DNA of 64,000 nt. It comes from Apodospora peruviana (Eukaryota > Ascomycota > Sordariomycetes > Sordariales > Lasiosphaeriaceae). Below are positions 25,355 to 37,783 of the stretch, piece by piece. How positions within the stretch are numbered: the first letter of the stretch is position 1; each line of letters begins with the position of its first letter. The notes below the pieces were generated by a model, which worked only from the letters and a program-made list of their open reading frames with translations, made no database searches and was not told where the DNA came from. The DNA lies in contig JAUEDM010000004.1 in assembly GCA_033439685.1 (NCBI GenBank), positions 310,001-374,000 on the forward strand, given 5' to 3'. Position numbers and translations under genes: made by a program.

Positions 25355-25976
25355 ATGGGTGGCGTAAGCAGAGCCGGTAAGTGCCTCATACCGTTGAATC
25401 ACTTCCCCTTTCCTGGTGTCCGCATTGCTAATGTTTTACCCAAAACAACAGGTGGTAAGGCGAAGCCCCTCAAGGTGCGCAGACAAAGAAGGCCGATCGA
25501 GGCGGTCACAACAATCTTCTCTACAACGGATTTAAATACTAATCAATACGCGGCGAAAACCAGGCTCCGAAGAAGGCCGAACGAGAGCTCGATGATGAGG
25601 ACAAGGCCTTCCTGGAGAAGAAAAAGCAGGGTGAGAGAATGGCCCCGAACCGATCAGCAACGATGCCCAATTCCTGCTCCGTCTACTGACACACACAACA
25701 TGGGGAACAGCCGAGAAGGAAAAGAAAGAATTGGCAGCCAAGGCCGGAGGCAAGGGACCTCTTGTGAGTTTGCGCGCGCCTCCTTCATCACCTATCCCAA
25801 GCCGAACACTCTCGACTAACCACTTATCTGATAGAACACCGGCGCTCAGGTAAGATAATGACTCCTCTAATCGACTGCCACAAGTTCTTACCTAGACACA
25901 TCTCGTGCCATGGAAAGGCGCACAAAAAGCTGACATACCGCAATAATAGGGCATCAAGAAGTCCGGCAAGAAATAA
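25355..25976 (+). CDS. tma7: TMA7-like translation-machinery-associated protein
   Basis: Six exons, 25355-25376, 25452-25474, 25564-25630, 25711-25763, 25835-25849 and 25950-25976, encode only 68 residues. The joined protein opens MGGVSRAGGKAKPLK, continues with a Lys/Glu-rich coil (LDDEDKAFLEKKKQ) and ends GGKGPLNTGAQGIKKSGKK, the conserved TMA7 tail. The family is small, highly charged and co-purifies with ribosomes; its precise role is not well defined. All introns are GT-AG; intron 2 has a clear TACTAAT branch site. The fifth exon is 15 bp. Reading phases agree across all five junctions, and each exon matches the family order, so the model is firm although no single frame is longer than about 22 codons of real protein. 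Confidence 0.93.
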
Positions 25977-26660
25977 TTGAGGCACAAAGCCTAGATAGGG
26001 CATTACAATCTCATTTCAGGATTACTTTGGTTGCGTTTGATCATGATTATTACGGCTTTGCGTGGCACTGGCGCAAAGGAGTCTGGTATGTTAAGAGAGG
26101 TTTGGCTGTGAAATTCTCAATTTGCCACACAGTTGTCTAGAACAAGGAAATCCATGCCCTCTTGTCACAACCTCCTTCTGCAAGCAACCATACACCAACA
26201 CAACCTGAACCGCTTCGCCATGGACTGGCCACCTGTGGTAAGTTGTTGTCTTGTGTTGATTGCGTAATAACACAAGAAAGTATGTGTCAGATCTCAGAGA
26301 TGTTCCGACGAGTCAAAACGAAAAACTTGTACGCGCCAAAGCCAGAGACAAGTACGAGCCAGTAGAGTAAGCCTCGGCATACAATGTATTACAAACGATA
26401 TATAAGATTCTTGCTACTTTTCAGAGACCATTTCATGCCTTTCCCCATCCGTGATCCAAACATGGACATTCCTACCAAACGCCAGAGCTATGCCCCAAGC
26501 CAAGAAAATGCAATACCCATCATCCCAATCCTGATAAACCGGAATCTATGTCAACGGCCATCCTCTAAATAATCACTCAATCGCTCCCCAACATCGGCTT
26601 TTTCTTCAGAAGCCTCGCTCTTTTCGAGATGTGTTCCCCTGGCGATGACGACAGGAGCTT
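25977..26660. other. Convergent intergenic region tma7 / CSC1
   Basis: It holds the two facing 3' ends; no gene or strong structure is seen. Confidence 0.6.
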
Positions 26661-29600
26661 CTAATTCCCACCCCATGGATTACTCGGACTCCGCGTCGCC
26701 GCTCCGGGGGTGCTCCCACCGCCGGCATCCCTGGTCTCCTTCCGACGGTTCCCTCTGAAATAATCGTACTGGGCTGGATCTTGTGTAAGGGGCGGTGACT
26801 GGATCGGCTCATCGTCTGTCTGAGGTAGTCCACCATAGCCGTATGGTCCACCGCCAAGCATGCCCGGAGCGCGCGGGTTTACAACACCCAGCCCAGAGAA
26901 CGCACGTACTGCTCCGCCACTAGAACCAAGAGCATCCGATGGTTCAGGGTAATCTGGCGTTGACACGGGCATCCCGGCAGCGTGCTGCACAAGGTTGGTG
27001 CCGCTATCATTCCCAAGGTTATACATTGGGCTGCGTGTCCTGACCGGCCCATCGACAGGAGCCAGAGGCGGTGATGAGTATGGAGATGAGCCCGGATACC
27101 CGGTGGCTTGTTGTTGTGGAGGATAGTATCCGTGGTGATATGCAGTGCTAGGCGCCGAGCCCGGTTCGGACTGAGGAGAGATGACCCTTCGGTTACTACC
27201 AAATCCCATCCCCCCACCAGGGGTACCGGGCCTTGAGTCCGGCTCGGACGCTGCACCGCTTCCAATTGTGCCGGGTGTGCCGGGCCTGACAATATCCGAT
27301 GCTTTCCCAAACAGTTCACCGGCCCCATGATCAGCAGCAAATTCGTCCCGATTCTTGTAGAATTCGAAGTCCAGGCGAGATTCCGGGACAACCTCGAAGC
27401 CAGGTAGCGCAGAGGAAAGTTTCCCAGCCTTTCCCGAGGCCATGTTATCTAGGACATACGTGTCGCTATAACCACTGACAGACATTGAGTCGCCCGTGCC
27501 AGCAATTCGGCCGTCTGACAGCCGACCCTGGTAAATGCTGGCCAGAATGTTCTGTGCTTTCGCGTGCACCATGGGTGTGATGAGCGGCTTATAAAGAGCA
27601 GGGTGGCCGAAACGCGCGGCAAGTCGATCATTCCGAAGACTCTGCTCTTTAACGTTCATCCCCGCCTCAACCCTGCTGGTTTTGATATTCCTTGTCGAGA
27701 AGAATTGGATCTTATCGTCAAATACTCGCAAACAGAATATTTTGAAAGCAACCACCAGGAAAGGAAGCGGTGCAACGGCAAAAGCCTGATAATGCCGTCC
27801 ATCACCCCGTACCCAGACAACCAAGAAAACGACCAAGTCGGCCAAGATGGTGCCAAACATGAGGCGGTTGAAAAGAATGCGCCAGAACTGACCACCACTC
27901 TCTGTCTTGGTGACGAAGATGTAGAGCAGCAGGTATTTCTTCAGGGCAACGTCGATGCAGAAGTAAAGAGCGGCGGCTGGTAAAACAAGTGGCTGAACGG
28001 GCGCGTAGCACAAAGCAACAGTGGCGTAAAAAAGGAAGTAGTTATAGTAGCTTGCGTAATCGAAAGGCGGTGGCGCTGTAAGCTCGATCATCTCTCGGGG
28101 TGTCGGATTCGAGAACTTGCGCATGATGAAGCTGTAGAAGAGAGTCCACAGCTGGGCCAAGTCGACGGCAGCACCGAGCTGGCGGAGGAGAAGCCAAGAC
28201 ACCCAAAAAGGTGAAACAGAGCAAAGAGATATAAAGACTGTTTGCCCGAAATTCTCGGAAACAATAGCCTGCCATGCATCTGTGCCCTGGTTGGTCCTCT
28301 GAACAACCCCGGCCGTGAAGCTCCATATTGCACTAAATACGGAGAAGACGAAGAGGTTGTTAAAGACGAAGAATGCGTAGAGTTTTGCCACGACGTGTCG
28401 TTCCCGACCCGTCTTCGTTTGGTCTCCAGCCCTGATTGACATTCGGCGGAAAATGATGGGCAGAACGAGGTAAACGAGGGACGTGATGGCAGGCGAGGCA
28501 ATACCTTGCACGATAGACCAAAAGGTAGTGCTGGCCGATAAGGAGGTCTGGAAGGCAGGCCAGACATGTCCCAAGTTGCTCAAATTCACCAAAAAGATGG
28601 CAATCATGGCGTTTGGTGCGATCCACAACAAGGTGAGGACCACGACCCAGAGGTTATTCCACAATCTCTTGGTTCTTCGGAGAGAGGTGGTCAACGGCAT
28701 ATTGTCCCAAATGATATCATTTGGACGAGGCGCGAGTGAAACCGTTGCGCCGTGCGGTTTCTTCTTGCGGCAAGTATACGCAATCGCGTGCGCCTCAGTA
28801 ATATCAGCATATGATGCGAATCCGTAGGGCATGGAGCCTCTCTTGTCCACCTGTTGGCGGACCTCCTTGATTTCGATTTCCAACGTTTTGATGCGCTGGG
28901 TCAGGTATTCGATGGCATCCACCTTTTGGCCCTTCGGATAAGTGGCAAAAGAGGGATCCCGTTTGGAAGGCGAACACATCGGCCGCGCCGGAGGCAGACG
29001 ACTAGGATCCTTTAGGTAAATAGCCAACACCTTCTCCAACTTCCGCACGGTTTTACCGTGCTCCTCGATCAGATTAGGCAGGATCTTGACATCGCGTGCA
29101 ATGGCGGTCCTTGAGAACGACGAATTTGGTGCGACCTCATCAATGATTCTGGCAATCCCTTCATCCGAGGAGAAACTTTTAGGGATGTCATATAGCTAAG
29201 GATTCTCGAGTTAGTAGGTCATGGGGGAGCAAGGGTAAAAATATGCATACCATTAGAGTGCGAGCATGAAGACTGTGCTGGTACTCATCGCTGTGGAAGT
29301 ACTGCCGCCTTAGCTGGACAACTTTTCTATAGTTCCACCAGAGAAAGAAGCACACAATGAGGGTAGAGAGCCATGCAACAACAACGGTAGCCCAATGTGC
29401 TTCAGCCCACACGTTTGTTGGTGTAATCCTCTTCAACCAGATATCGTCTGGTGCGGCGTTGTGCGTCCAGTTGATGGGGATCAAGATGGCGCAACCAATG
29501 ACGGCAAGAATGACAAACATATTGCGGCACATTCTAGTAAACCGCATGAATATTGTGGCATCCATTCCTACAAGGTTCACCAGCTCCTCCTCCGAGGTCG

Positions 29601-29999
29601 ACCATAATGGAGCAATCCAGGCAAAGACGCCCCTTCCAAGCGGCGGAGGTGCATGTTTCTCGTCGGCATGCTTTAGCTTCGGTGCATATACAACACTATT
29701 GTACGGCCGGAGGAAGGAAAAGGCGAGCGCGATCGCGGCGGTAATGCCAAGGGAGGAACCGAGTGCAGCGTAAACCGAGCTTTGCTGGAGCTGAAAACGG
29801 GAGTTTGGTCAGTTCATGTGCAAGACAGATAGGTGGATGATCTGATGGCAAGCAGGCATACCTGTGAGGAGAAGGGATCCTGTAGAAGTTTGAGAAACTC
29901 GTCTGCGGGACTGTCTCCGGTCTGCCTCGGAAGCAGAACCCGGGTGGCGTCCATACCCGCCTCGAGTTCTTCGGGATTGAGCCCGATCAGGGCGGACAA
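26661..29999 (-). CDS. CSC1/OSCA-family (DUF221) calcium-permeable channel-like membrane protein
   Basis: Three exons, 29999-29862, 29790-29251 and 29195-26661, with introns of 71 and 55 bp, give 1070 residues. CSC1/OSCA proteins are hyperosmolality- or tension-gated cation channels. The order fits the family: a first membrane segment near residues 50-70, two more before residue 200, a long cytosolic loop (PHM7_cyt type, around residues 210-380) carrying the LYDIPKSFSSDEG opening and a coiled-coil stretch, then a hydrophobic block of seven or so helices (about 390-700). The last third (about 700-1070) is Gly/Pro/Ser/Tyr-rich and probably a disordered cytoplasmic tail, ending SPSNPWGGN. The start at 29999 is the first ATG of the frame that splices cleanly. 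Family assignment is strong; location (plasma membrane or endomembrane) is inferred. Confidence 0.92.
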
Positions 30000-32864
30000 A
30001 AATGAGGCCAGTAGTCTGAATCACGTCTCGCTTATTTTGTTGGTTGAGTACACAAGAGTTCGTGCCGATACGATGTTATTCTGTTGTCGTCGAAGCCCAC
30101 ATGGGAGAACGTCCACGGAGGGCTGGTAATCGCGTGTCGGCAACGAGGGCACGCCGGTTCTGAAGAATTTGGCGTGGATCAGGACAAAGCCAAAACGAAA
30201 GAATCGAGGAGCTGCCGCTTCCCAGGAACCGGGATAGTACAAAGAGGCGGGATGGAAGAACCCCAAAACTGCTTTGTGCTACGCAGAGAACGAGGAAGAA
30301 AGTGGATGATGAGACTTGACCGGAGTGACGTAGCACGGCAGACAAGATTCACCAGAAAGCCTAGAAACAAAATGGCGGAGTGGGTAGAAGGCCGAAAGAA
30401 AGAAACACGAGGTTATAGACGCTCAATGAATGTACGCAAGAAGGGTTTAGTAGGGTGTTTTGCGGTTAAAGAGTGTCTGGAGGAAATCGATCGGTAGCGA
30501 GTGACGGTTGAGATCTCCCACGGGCTCGATGAAGGCGAATAAAGTGGTTATCGGGGGGGCGCGATAGGTGATAATTAGTGCGTGCAGGTCAGAAGATCGT
30601 CGACTGGGGGGAGTTCTGGAAGGAGTGACAAGCCCTCGCATGCACTGCACTGCACGCAGCCAGGCACGCCTCACGCCTGCTCCAGATCGGTTGCCAAGAA
30701 TAACTTATTCTTGGAATCCGACCCCTCCAGCCAGAAGAACACCCGACGCTAAAAAACTTAACCAGCACGCGGACCAGTAAGTTGTTAGGTCGCCAAAACA
30801 ACACACTGTTTTATCAAGGAGAGCACCAGAATCCGTTGATCATGAGAGCGTTACGTTACAGGCTGCGGGCCGCACGAATGAAGTCCTCCGTCCGAACATC
30901 TTTGAACCGTTCATGTATCTGGTCAGCCCACAGACTCCCGTCCATCTTGATTGGGTGCCTCTGAGCCCTGACTGCCAGTGCCACCGTGACCGAAAAAGCT
31001 TTCGCTGTCTACTGTATGCCAGTGCCTGCGTTTGGCTTGCCGCATGCCAGACGAGGCCGATGCCGATGGTCCACACAGATCCCCAGTGCGCCGCAGAAAC
31101 GGTCCAATAGGCCCGACAAAAATCCTGGGGATTTCCTCCTTTTCGTCCACTAAGGCATTGCTTGCCCCGGTGTCAGGTCACCTCTGTGGGTTTTGGGCCC
31201 ACCACCAGCGACGGTAGCAGGGGCTGTCCAAGTCGCGGCTGATGCCATGAATACGAGGTTTCTACCAGGTACGTATGTACCAACACTGAAACCATTTTGT
31301 TTAACGGTTCAGTCGCATTATTTGCTGTCAAGAACGTTTTCTTGGTTGTGCGTCTGCGTCTGTGTCTGCGTCTGCAGATACCGTTCTCGTATACCAACAC
31401 TTTATAGAGGTAGGTGGCTGCTCCCCACTGATGCCTTCTCCGCCGCACCTTCAGTTTACACCTCCAGGTGGAGGTTTGCTGCACTGGCACGGTTCACCTG
31501 GTCGCATGAATGTCAATAAATTGGCTGGGGGTTCTCCTGAGATGAGAGGAGCATGCGGGATCTTGTCCCTCTCCGCCTTCTCGGGGACAACAATCAACTA
31601 AAGGTTCCGTTGTGACTCGACCCTATAATCGTCCCGTCGTTTGCTGCTGCGCCTCGGACCATCACTACCAACATCCTCCCGGGTCGTCGGAGACGGGTTT
31701 TGCAAACTTGCCACATGCGTCGGTCGTCGCCCTTATCTGACACACTTCAATTGCGAGCCATGAGCATCCGCCGTGTTATATAATCGGAGGCCGCTGTAAA
31801 AGGATCCGATTCAAAGCCCGACCAATGCTCTAGTCCAAGGTTTAGTTTTACTTATCTTGAACTCTCAGCGCAACAATGCTTCGATATTTGCATTCACGCC
31901 GAAATAACTCCTAGCGTATGAAACAATGACAAGGGAAATGCAAGGAAGGGAAGCCGGAACTACTCTACACCTTTTCGAACCAAACCAGAATGGCCATCAG
32001 GGTGCACCTTATGGGAAGGGCAGAGAACAACAATACGCTTAATAAGCCACCTACGGGATATCAACTAGGTATTCTCGGGGAGTATGAACAGCGACCAGGC
32101 TTGTTCATACATAGGTAACTACATGAGAAAAAGTTCGGGGCTGCCGACGTGATATTTTAACGAGCGCGGGATCACGCCCAGCGCTTTCTTTGTTAAGACA
32201 ACTTTAAACAGATTAGGTGGCTGTCTTGCAAAGAGTCCAACGCGGTTCGGATTTGACCCCAATATGGAAAACTTGCAGTTATGTGGATGGACAAAGACTA
32301 TAGCGCCAGTGTTCTTCGGTACCCAAACACCACAAGGCTTCTGGGGCGGCATGGTGAGAAACGGACAAGGCAAGACATGCCGGGTATCGGCACAGATTGT
32401 CACGGATTGGTTGGTTGTTGGCGGAATGCTGCCGAGCCGCTGTTAGGTTCATGTCCTCTTCGGCGTCTTGAGTTTCTTTGTCTGCCACGTGGATTATAAG
32501 TAAGCTATGCCTTCCCTGGATTCCATCCATGTTCTCGAAGGTTGTTGCTATGCTGCTGCGGCGAACGGAACTTGACCGCCCCTAGACTGTCACTAGATGG
32601 ACGACTTTCCTGATCTTTGTCCTCGGCTCGGGGTGATGGTGTACTTATGCTTGTCCCAAGATTCTGGTGCCATCTCGGGCGGCGCCGGGGACACAGAAGA
32701 TCCAGAAGTGGCGTCGTGAAGTGGAAGAAAGATAAGTAAGGTGGCTAGAAATATAACTAAGGTATGTAGAACTGGATATTCGTAAGAATGAGACTTCTGT
32801 CTCCCAGGCTTACTTCCCAGTCCTCATTCCACTGAGGTACAGGTCATCGATCAGTGCGCCTTCC
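30000..32864. other. Intergenic region with no supported gene
   Basis: It contains the presumed promoter of the channel gene at its left end. A TGCGTC-type hexamer repeat lies at 31349-31376. Short open frames carry no recognisable domain. Confidence 0.55.
31349..31376. repeat. GCGTCT hexamer microsatellite
   Basis: Short imperfect tandem run of GCGTCT/GTGTCT units in non-coding DNA. Confidence 0.8.
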
Positions 32865-34304
32865 TTGTCTTTATATGCCAGAAATCCATCGAGTCATCCA
32901 GTGACAATGCATATCAACGGTCCTCGGTGGATGATGTGCTTCATCATCGACTTGGTATTGGGATTCGTCGCGACGGTTTTCGTTTCGCTCGCCTGGCCGT
33001 CAGATACTCGATGGGCCCTGACCGGCTGGCCTACGATGACTGGACCCTCCTTGTGGCCTGGGGCTGGTACGCTATTAAGGTTGCTCTGAGCTGGGCATCG
33101 TTCCCATGGGGTGAACGCTTAGTTCTGGTTTCCATGAACCCGGCCGAGGTCGTCGCCTAGCATCGAAAGGAGGTCATATTCGGGGTTTCCATGTTTTTTG
33201 GCTATTCCGGAGACTTCTTGTGTAAGGCCGCTGTCGCTTTCTTCTTGGTTCAGCTGAGCGTGGTGAGTTGGTGAGTGTTGGTTGCTCTACTGTTACGCCT
33301 CTACCGATATCTGAAAGTTCCTTTTTCACTAACAAAGACTTATCCGCAACACCCAGGCACAGGTACCTTCTCCTCGCGTTGGTTATTCCCACGGGGTTGT
33401 ACAGTGTCGGTGTTGGAATCATGTACGCGGTCTGCTTTGGCCAGGTCTACAGTCCGGTAACCGTCCGTTCGACGTGCATTGTCAAGACCTTTGGACCTGG
33501 AAATGCCTTTTTCGGTATGTGGCCCCGGTCAGCCCCTTTTCTTACCTACTTCAACACTAATTGCAGCGTCTTAATAATGAGATCAGGTATCCAGATGGTG
33601 GTTGATCTCTTTTTGTCTCTGTTTCCGTGGTACATGTTTCACGATGTCCAGATGAAGAGGAGCAAAATGATATTGGTCTGTTCCTCATTGAGCCTCGGAG
33701 TCTTGTAAGTACCTAGGCTTTCACCATCTCGATCCTGCTTCCCCCGTTGGAATTGTGACGTGGTTCTGTTTCGTTGACTGTTTTTCTCATTTCGTTAGTG
33801 CCGCTGGAAACCGGATAGCATTGTTCTATATGATGATATCATTCAAGTCGGGTGGAGATACTAGTAAGTTCTTCTTTAAACGCTCATTATCCGTCGCCTC
33901 CTCTTCTGTCCATGTCTCATTGTAATGAATGGCCAGCTAACCAAAGGACCTTGGTATAAATAGCCACACACTATTATCTTGGAAGTATTGAACACAACAT
34001 CTTCTTTGTTTGCGTATCAGTTCCGGCCCTCCTTCCACTCTGGAGATATCTCCAAAGCAAGCGCCGGGAAAGAAAAGCAGGTGCGGCTCAAGGTGTACCT
34101 ATCCCGGCGGCCGGTGGGGGCAATCCTGACAAGGACATGGACCGAAAGAAACCCGACAGCATCATCCGTGATCCGAGGATGGAAGGACTGTTGATCGAGA
34201 TAGTACCTACCCAGCACAGTGGCGTCCATGGCCAAATTTTGTCCTCGGCGAATAGTCCGCAGACAGCGAAGCAGGTGCCGTCGCCACAGATTACCGTGAC
34301 TTAG
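32865..34304 (+). pseudogene. Broken fungal rhodopsin-domain (PTH11/SAT4-like) integral membrane protein
   Basis: Fragments of one protein lie in order: a first membrane segment (MMCFIIDLVLGFVATVFVSL) in one frame, then RLAVRYSMG and LAYDDWTLLVAWGWY in another, so a frameshift sits near 32987. An in-frame TAG at 33158-33160 stands where family members have Trp (VVA-stop-HRKE). Downstream, membrane segments continue through spliceable exons (HRYLLLALVIPTGLYS, MVVDLFLSLFPWYMF, AAGNRIALFYMM, HYYLGSIEHNIFFVCVSV) to a stop at 34302-34304. Intron borders still look intact, for example near 33271-33355 and 33515-33566. TGG to TAG is the change expected from RIP-type C-to-T mutation on the other strand. 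The family comprises putative GPCR-like membrane proteins. The start is uncertain; 32865 is the first ATG in the frame. Confidence 0.8.
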
Positions 34305-35514
34305 ACGATCAAGTAAAGCTCAACCGATGGCTCAACCAATGATGGGGATATTGAAAAGACTGTTACATCTCAAAGGGAGAAGGTGATTCCAGACAACTGG
34401 GGTTAGATCTCTCGTGTCTGGCTTTGGACTTTAACATGTATTTGGTGTAATTGTGGTTCAAGGGGAAAGGGGGCTGTTTTACTACAATTGGTATATGGGG
34501 GGATCAAATTGTGCATTGCTCATGCGATCCGATAGCTACTTATTTTGAATAATTCATCTACGTCGCTAATTACACTTGCAGGTGACCCAATCTCAAGTTC
34601 CATGGTCGTCATCAAGAACTGGGACCTGATATATGCGATATTAAGTTACCTCAACCCCCCAAATGTAATTTACGGACATGAACAAGTTCCTGGTATAGAT
34701 ACAAGCTTGGATCCTTCACTTAGCGGACGGTCTGGCCTTGAAAATGGCCAATACTTATCGAGATACTGAACCAGAATAATAGCGGCAGGACGAAACACAA
34801 AGTGACCTACACCACCATCCGGTGCAGTCGTATTCAGTTTTATTTATACCGTCTCTGATAAGCTGATACTTTTGAGGACCACCGGAGTTGCTCCTCAGCT
34901 GCATAATCGCTCTTCAACTTTGCAGATGGTCGAGGTAGCGAACAAGCAATAGACCTCAAGGAGATAGATAAATGAAACAGCTTCTGTTGTGCAGTCACTA
35001 CCATATTTACAACCAGGGAACCAATAGGAAGACAAGCCCAAAAAGAGAAATAAAAGGCCAAGCAAATAACCAAACAGATGGAATTCCAAACGAGTCTCTG
35101 GTAGCCAAAAAGTATTTCGTTGATAAAAATTGGGAAGTAGTCAATAAGAATCAACCAAACCCAAAAGAAATGACGAAAGATAACAAGTAGGAAACGAACA
35201 AAAGACGAGAAGCACATAAATCAACGGAGGGAGACTCGATACCCAGCCATCCGTAACAGAAAAATCGTCCTGTTTTCCAACCCGCCTGTTTTGCTTAAGA
35301 GTTACAAGCCATACATAACTTTTCCACCCCTTTCCCCCGTCAAAGCCAACCGTCACATGTCATCTCACCATAGAGAGTCCGTCGTTAAAAGAATGTTCGT
35401 CAGTCAGTTCACTCACACAGACACACATATGTTCTCGCATCATCAACCCACTCCTTACCCTTGTCCCTTCTCGTCCATGGCCTTACCTTAGATTCCCTTC
35501 CAATTCTGCAGCAA
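34305..35514. other. AT-richer intergenic region
   Basis: No gene is recognised. The left part follows the membrane-protein relic and is AT-richer than the surrounding DNA; the right part contains the 3' end of the AT-hook gene. Confidence 0.55.
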
Positions 35515-36517
35515 TTAGGCCGCCTCAACCGGGCCTTGGCTCCGCGTCTTACGCAGCGACCTGCCAGGTGGTGGGGGAATATGGGCGGCCTTCTCCTTCT
35601 TGCCTCCTTTCGGCCGGCCCGCTTTTTTCGGGACGGGGGCACTGCCATTAGTGGTTGCGGCGGTCTCTTCGTTCTTCGCCTTTTTGTTGGCGACAGCATC
35701 ATCGGCAGGAGGCTCTTCCTCTGCCTTTCGCTTCGCGTCAGCGGGCGGCGGCGCCTGGTCGGTGCTCTCTGGAAGCGGCACGGAAGCCGGTTCCGCCGCC
35801 ACGGGTGGTGCATCCTTCATCTCGGTATCTTCCTTATTGGTAGTATCCCGGTTAGCAGTACCATTCGGCTTCGTAGCCTCCGAGCCCTCAGTAGGAGCTC
35901 CAGCTGGCACGGTCTTCTCGACAGGCGCAGGCGCCGAGGTGGCAACGGTGGATGTATCTGCGTCTTTGCTGGCACTATCATCCGCGGGTTTCTCCGGCTC
36001 TGTTGGGGGGGCGGCAGCCGCCTCGTCCGCAGACTTGGGTGCCACTTTCGTGGTTACCGAAGGCTCTTCTTTAGCCGGTTCCTTGTCACCGCCAGTGCCC
36101 GGAGCTCCGACAGGAGCGGTTTCGGCTGGTGGATCGGTAGGGTGCACAGGTTCCCCTTCGACAGCTGCGGGGGCGGGAGCAGGTTTGTCGGCTAGCTTCT
36201 CTCCGGTCGCACTGGTCGCCGCTGGCAGAGACCCATTGGGCTGCTCCTGTTGGGTGACTAGAGATTGTCGAGGGTCATGTTAGTGCTCTGGCGCTCGACA
36301 TATATCGAAGTGACAGCCAAGTGAGCCAGGGGTGGGGCACGGATATGCTCGCAATTGGATTGTATCCAATAAATACAGCTGCGGTTAGAGCTCGTTGAAT
36401 GCGCCCAGGGCGCAATTGATGGCCGTTGATATTGCGCAAAGCATTTCCCGCAGCCAATTGTGCCGGAACGAATGCGCATTTGACCAAGAGCTCACCTTTG
36501 TCTACTTCGGCAGCCAT
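35515..36517 (-). CDS. Small AT-hook nuclear protein
   Basis: Two exons, 36517-36496 (22 bp, MAAEVDK) and 36257-35515, with a 238-bp intron, give 254 residues. The protein is Ala/Pro/Glu/Thr-rich and low-complexity for its first two thirds. Near the C-terminus it has basic clusters AKRKAEEE and NKKAKNEE that could form a bipartite nuclear signal, then one AT-hook core KKAGRPKGGKKEK, then a PPPPGRSLRKTRS tail. An AT hook binds the minor groove of AT-rich DNA, so a chromatin role is likely, but no specific partner can be named. The intron is long for this window, but both splice sites and the phase fit. A long open frame on the opposite strand here is a by-product of the biased composition. Confidence 0.8.
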
Positions 36518-37783
36518 GGCGACGATGACGTAACGGCAAACTCCACGGCGGATGGAGTCAAGTGGGTTTATCTGTCGCGCAGTGTCGCGAGATATTCAGC
36601 GTAAAGGCGCGAGGCGTCAAGGCGATGGGCAATTCGGATGGAAGCTGGCACTTTCAGGGCGATGGTGTGTTTGATGGCAGACAGATGATGGGATCGAACA
36701 CTCGATGGCAGGTGAAGAAGGAGGTTGAGCCAAGGACGAGAAAGAGGTGAGGTTGGGAGCAACAATTGCACAGGTCCGGAAGAGGATGCGGTTGCACCGA
36801 CGAATCAGAATTGAGCAATGCGAGAGGGCAATTGAGGGCAGGACGGACGGGGAATGGATGCTGAATGCTGTGACGATGTGGTAATCCCGCTGCTAAGGTA
36901 AGCACGCTAAGCCATGTGTGTGCGTGTGCGATCGCGTTCCTGGACCTGGACGGGAGTTTTGGGGTTGTGTGTACTTTCCCGCCTCGAGGTGGTGGACAGT
37001 GACATGTGGGAGAGCAGGCTAAAGATCATTGGGTCCGTGCTTGCGCCATCGGGGAAGACCACGCCGTGACGCCATGACTGATGCGGGGAGATCTGACCCT
37101 TACCCCACCAATGTCCCTCACATTGTCCATTGTCCATTGTCCTGGGATTGATGAGCAGAACGATCAATTAAAAACAAACGTCGTCCACTCGGGTAGTATC
37201 TTATAACGACAGGAATTATCTATCGTCCGAGTCGCGCGCTCCAGACCAACAGACAACGGCACATTCTTTGCCCGCGGATCCTAAGATCGTATGTAAAGTG
37301 GAAGAGGGCGTGAATATCCAGAAAGTATGGAGTATCGCAAATGTGCTCTCGACATCTTCACCTTGGCAAGCGGAATGACGCAAGGCAAATCCACAGCTAG
37401 GTACAATGTCTACAACAACCTGGTCTAGACTTGGTCCATTTCTCATATGAAAGTGTAGATATCAACATAAATTGATCTTTGATCGGCCACCTCAGCGCAT
37501 AACGACGTAGTTGCGCGCTCTCCGCCATGCAGTCAGTTACTTTCTCTCTATTTCTCCACGTTTCCTTATCTCGATGCACACCCATATATTGTATAGTCGG
37601 CGCCTGATCGATTGACTTTCCGTCTGTGGGATAGAAAGACGAGACCGACTCGACAAGGTGGGGCAGCGAAGGACCTTCAACTTTTTATCATTGTTGTCCC
37701 CACAGAGAAAGACGCAGAAATGATGAATATCTGCAGCAGACAGCCCATCGGCCCATTGCCGCCAACAACCTTTCGAACTTCTC
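36518..37783. other. Divergent intergenic region upstream of the AT-hook and ENA genes
   Basis: No gene is seen. It contains the AT-hook gene promoter on the left and distal upstream DNA of the ENA ATPase on the right. Confidence 0.55.

Noticed and set aside
35461..36283. Two long plus-strand frames opposite the AT-hook gene
   Set aside because: They are Gly/Ala/Ser-rich translations of a low-complexity gene read backwards. The minus-strand protein has nuclear signals, an AT hook and a consistent intron.
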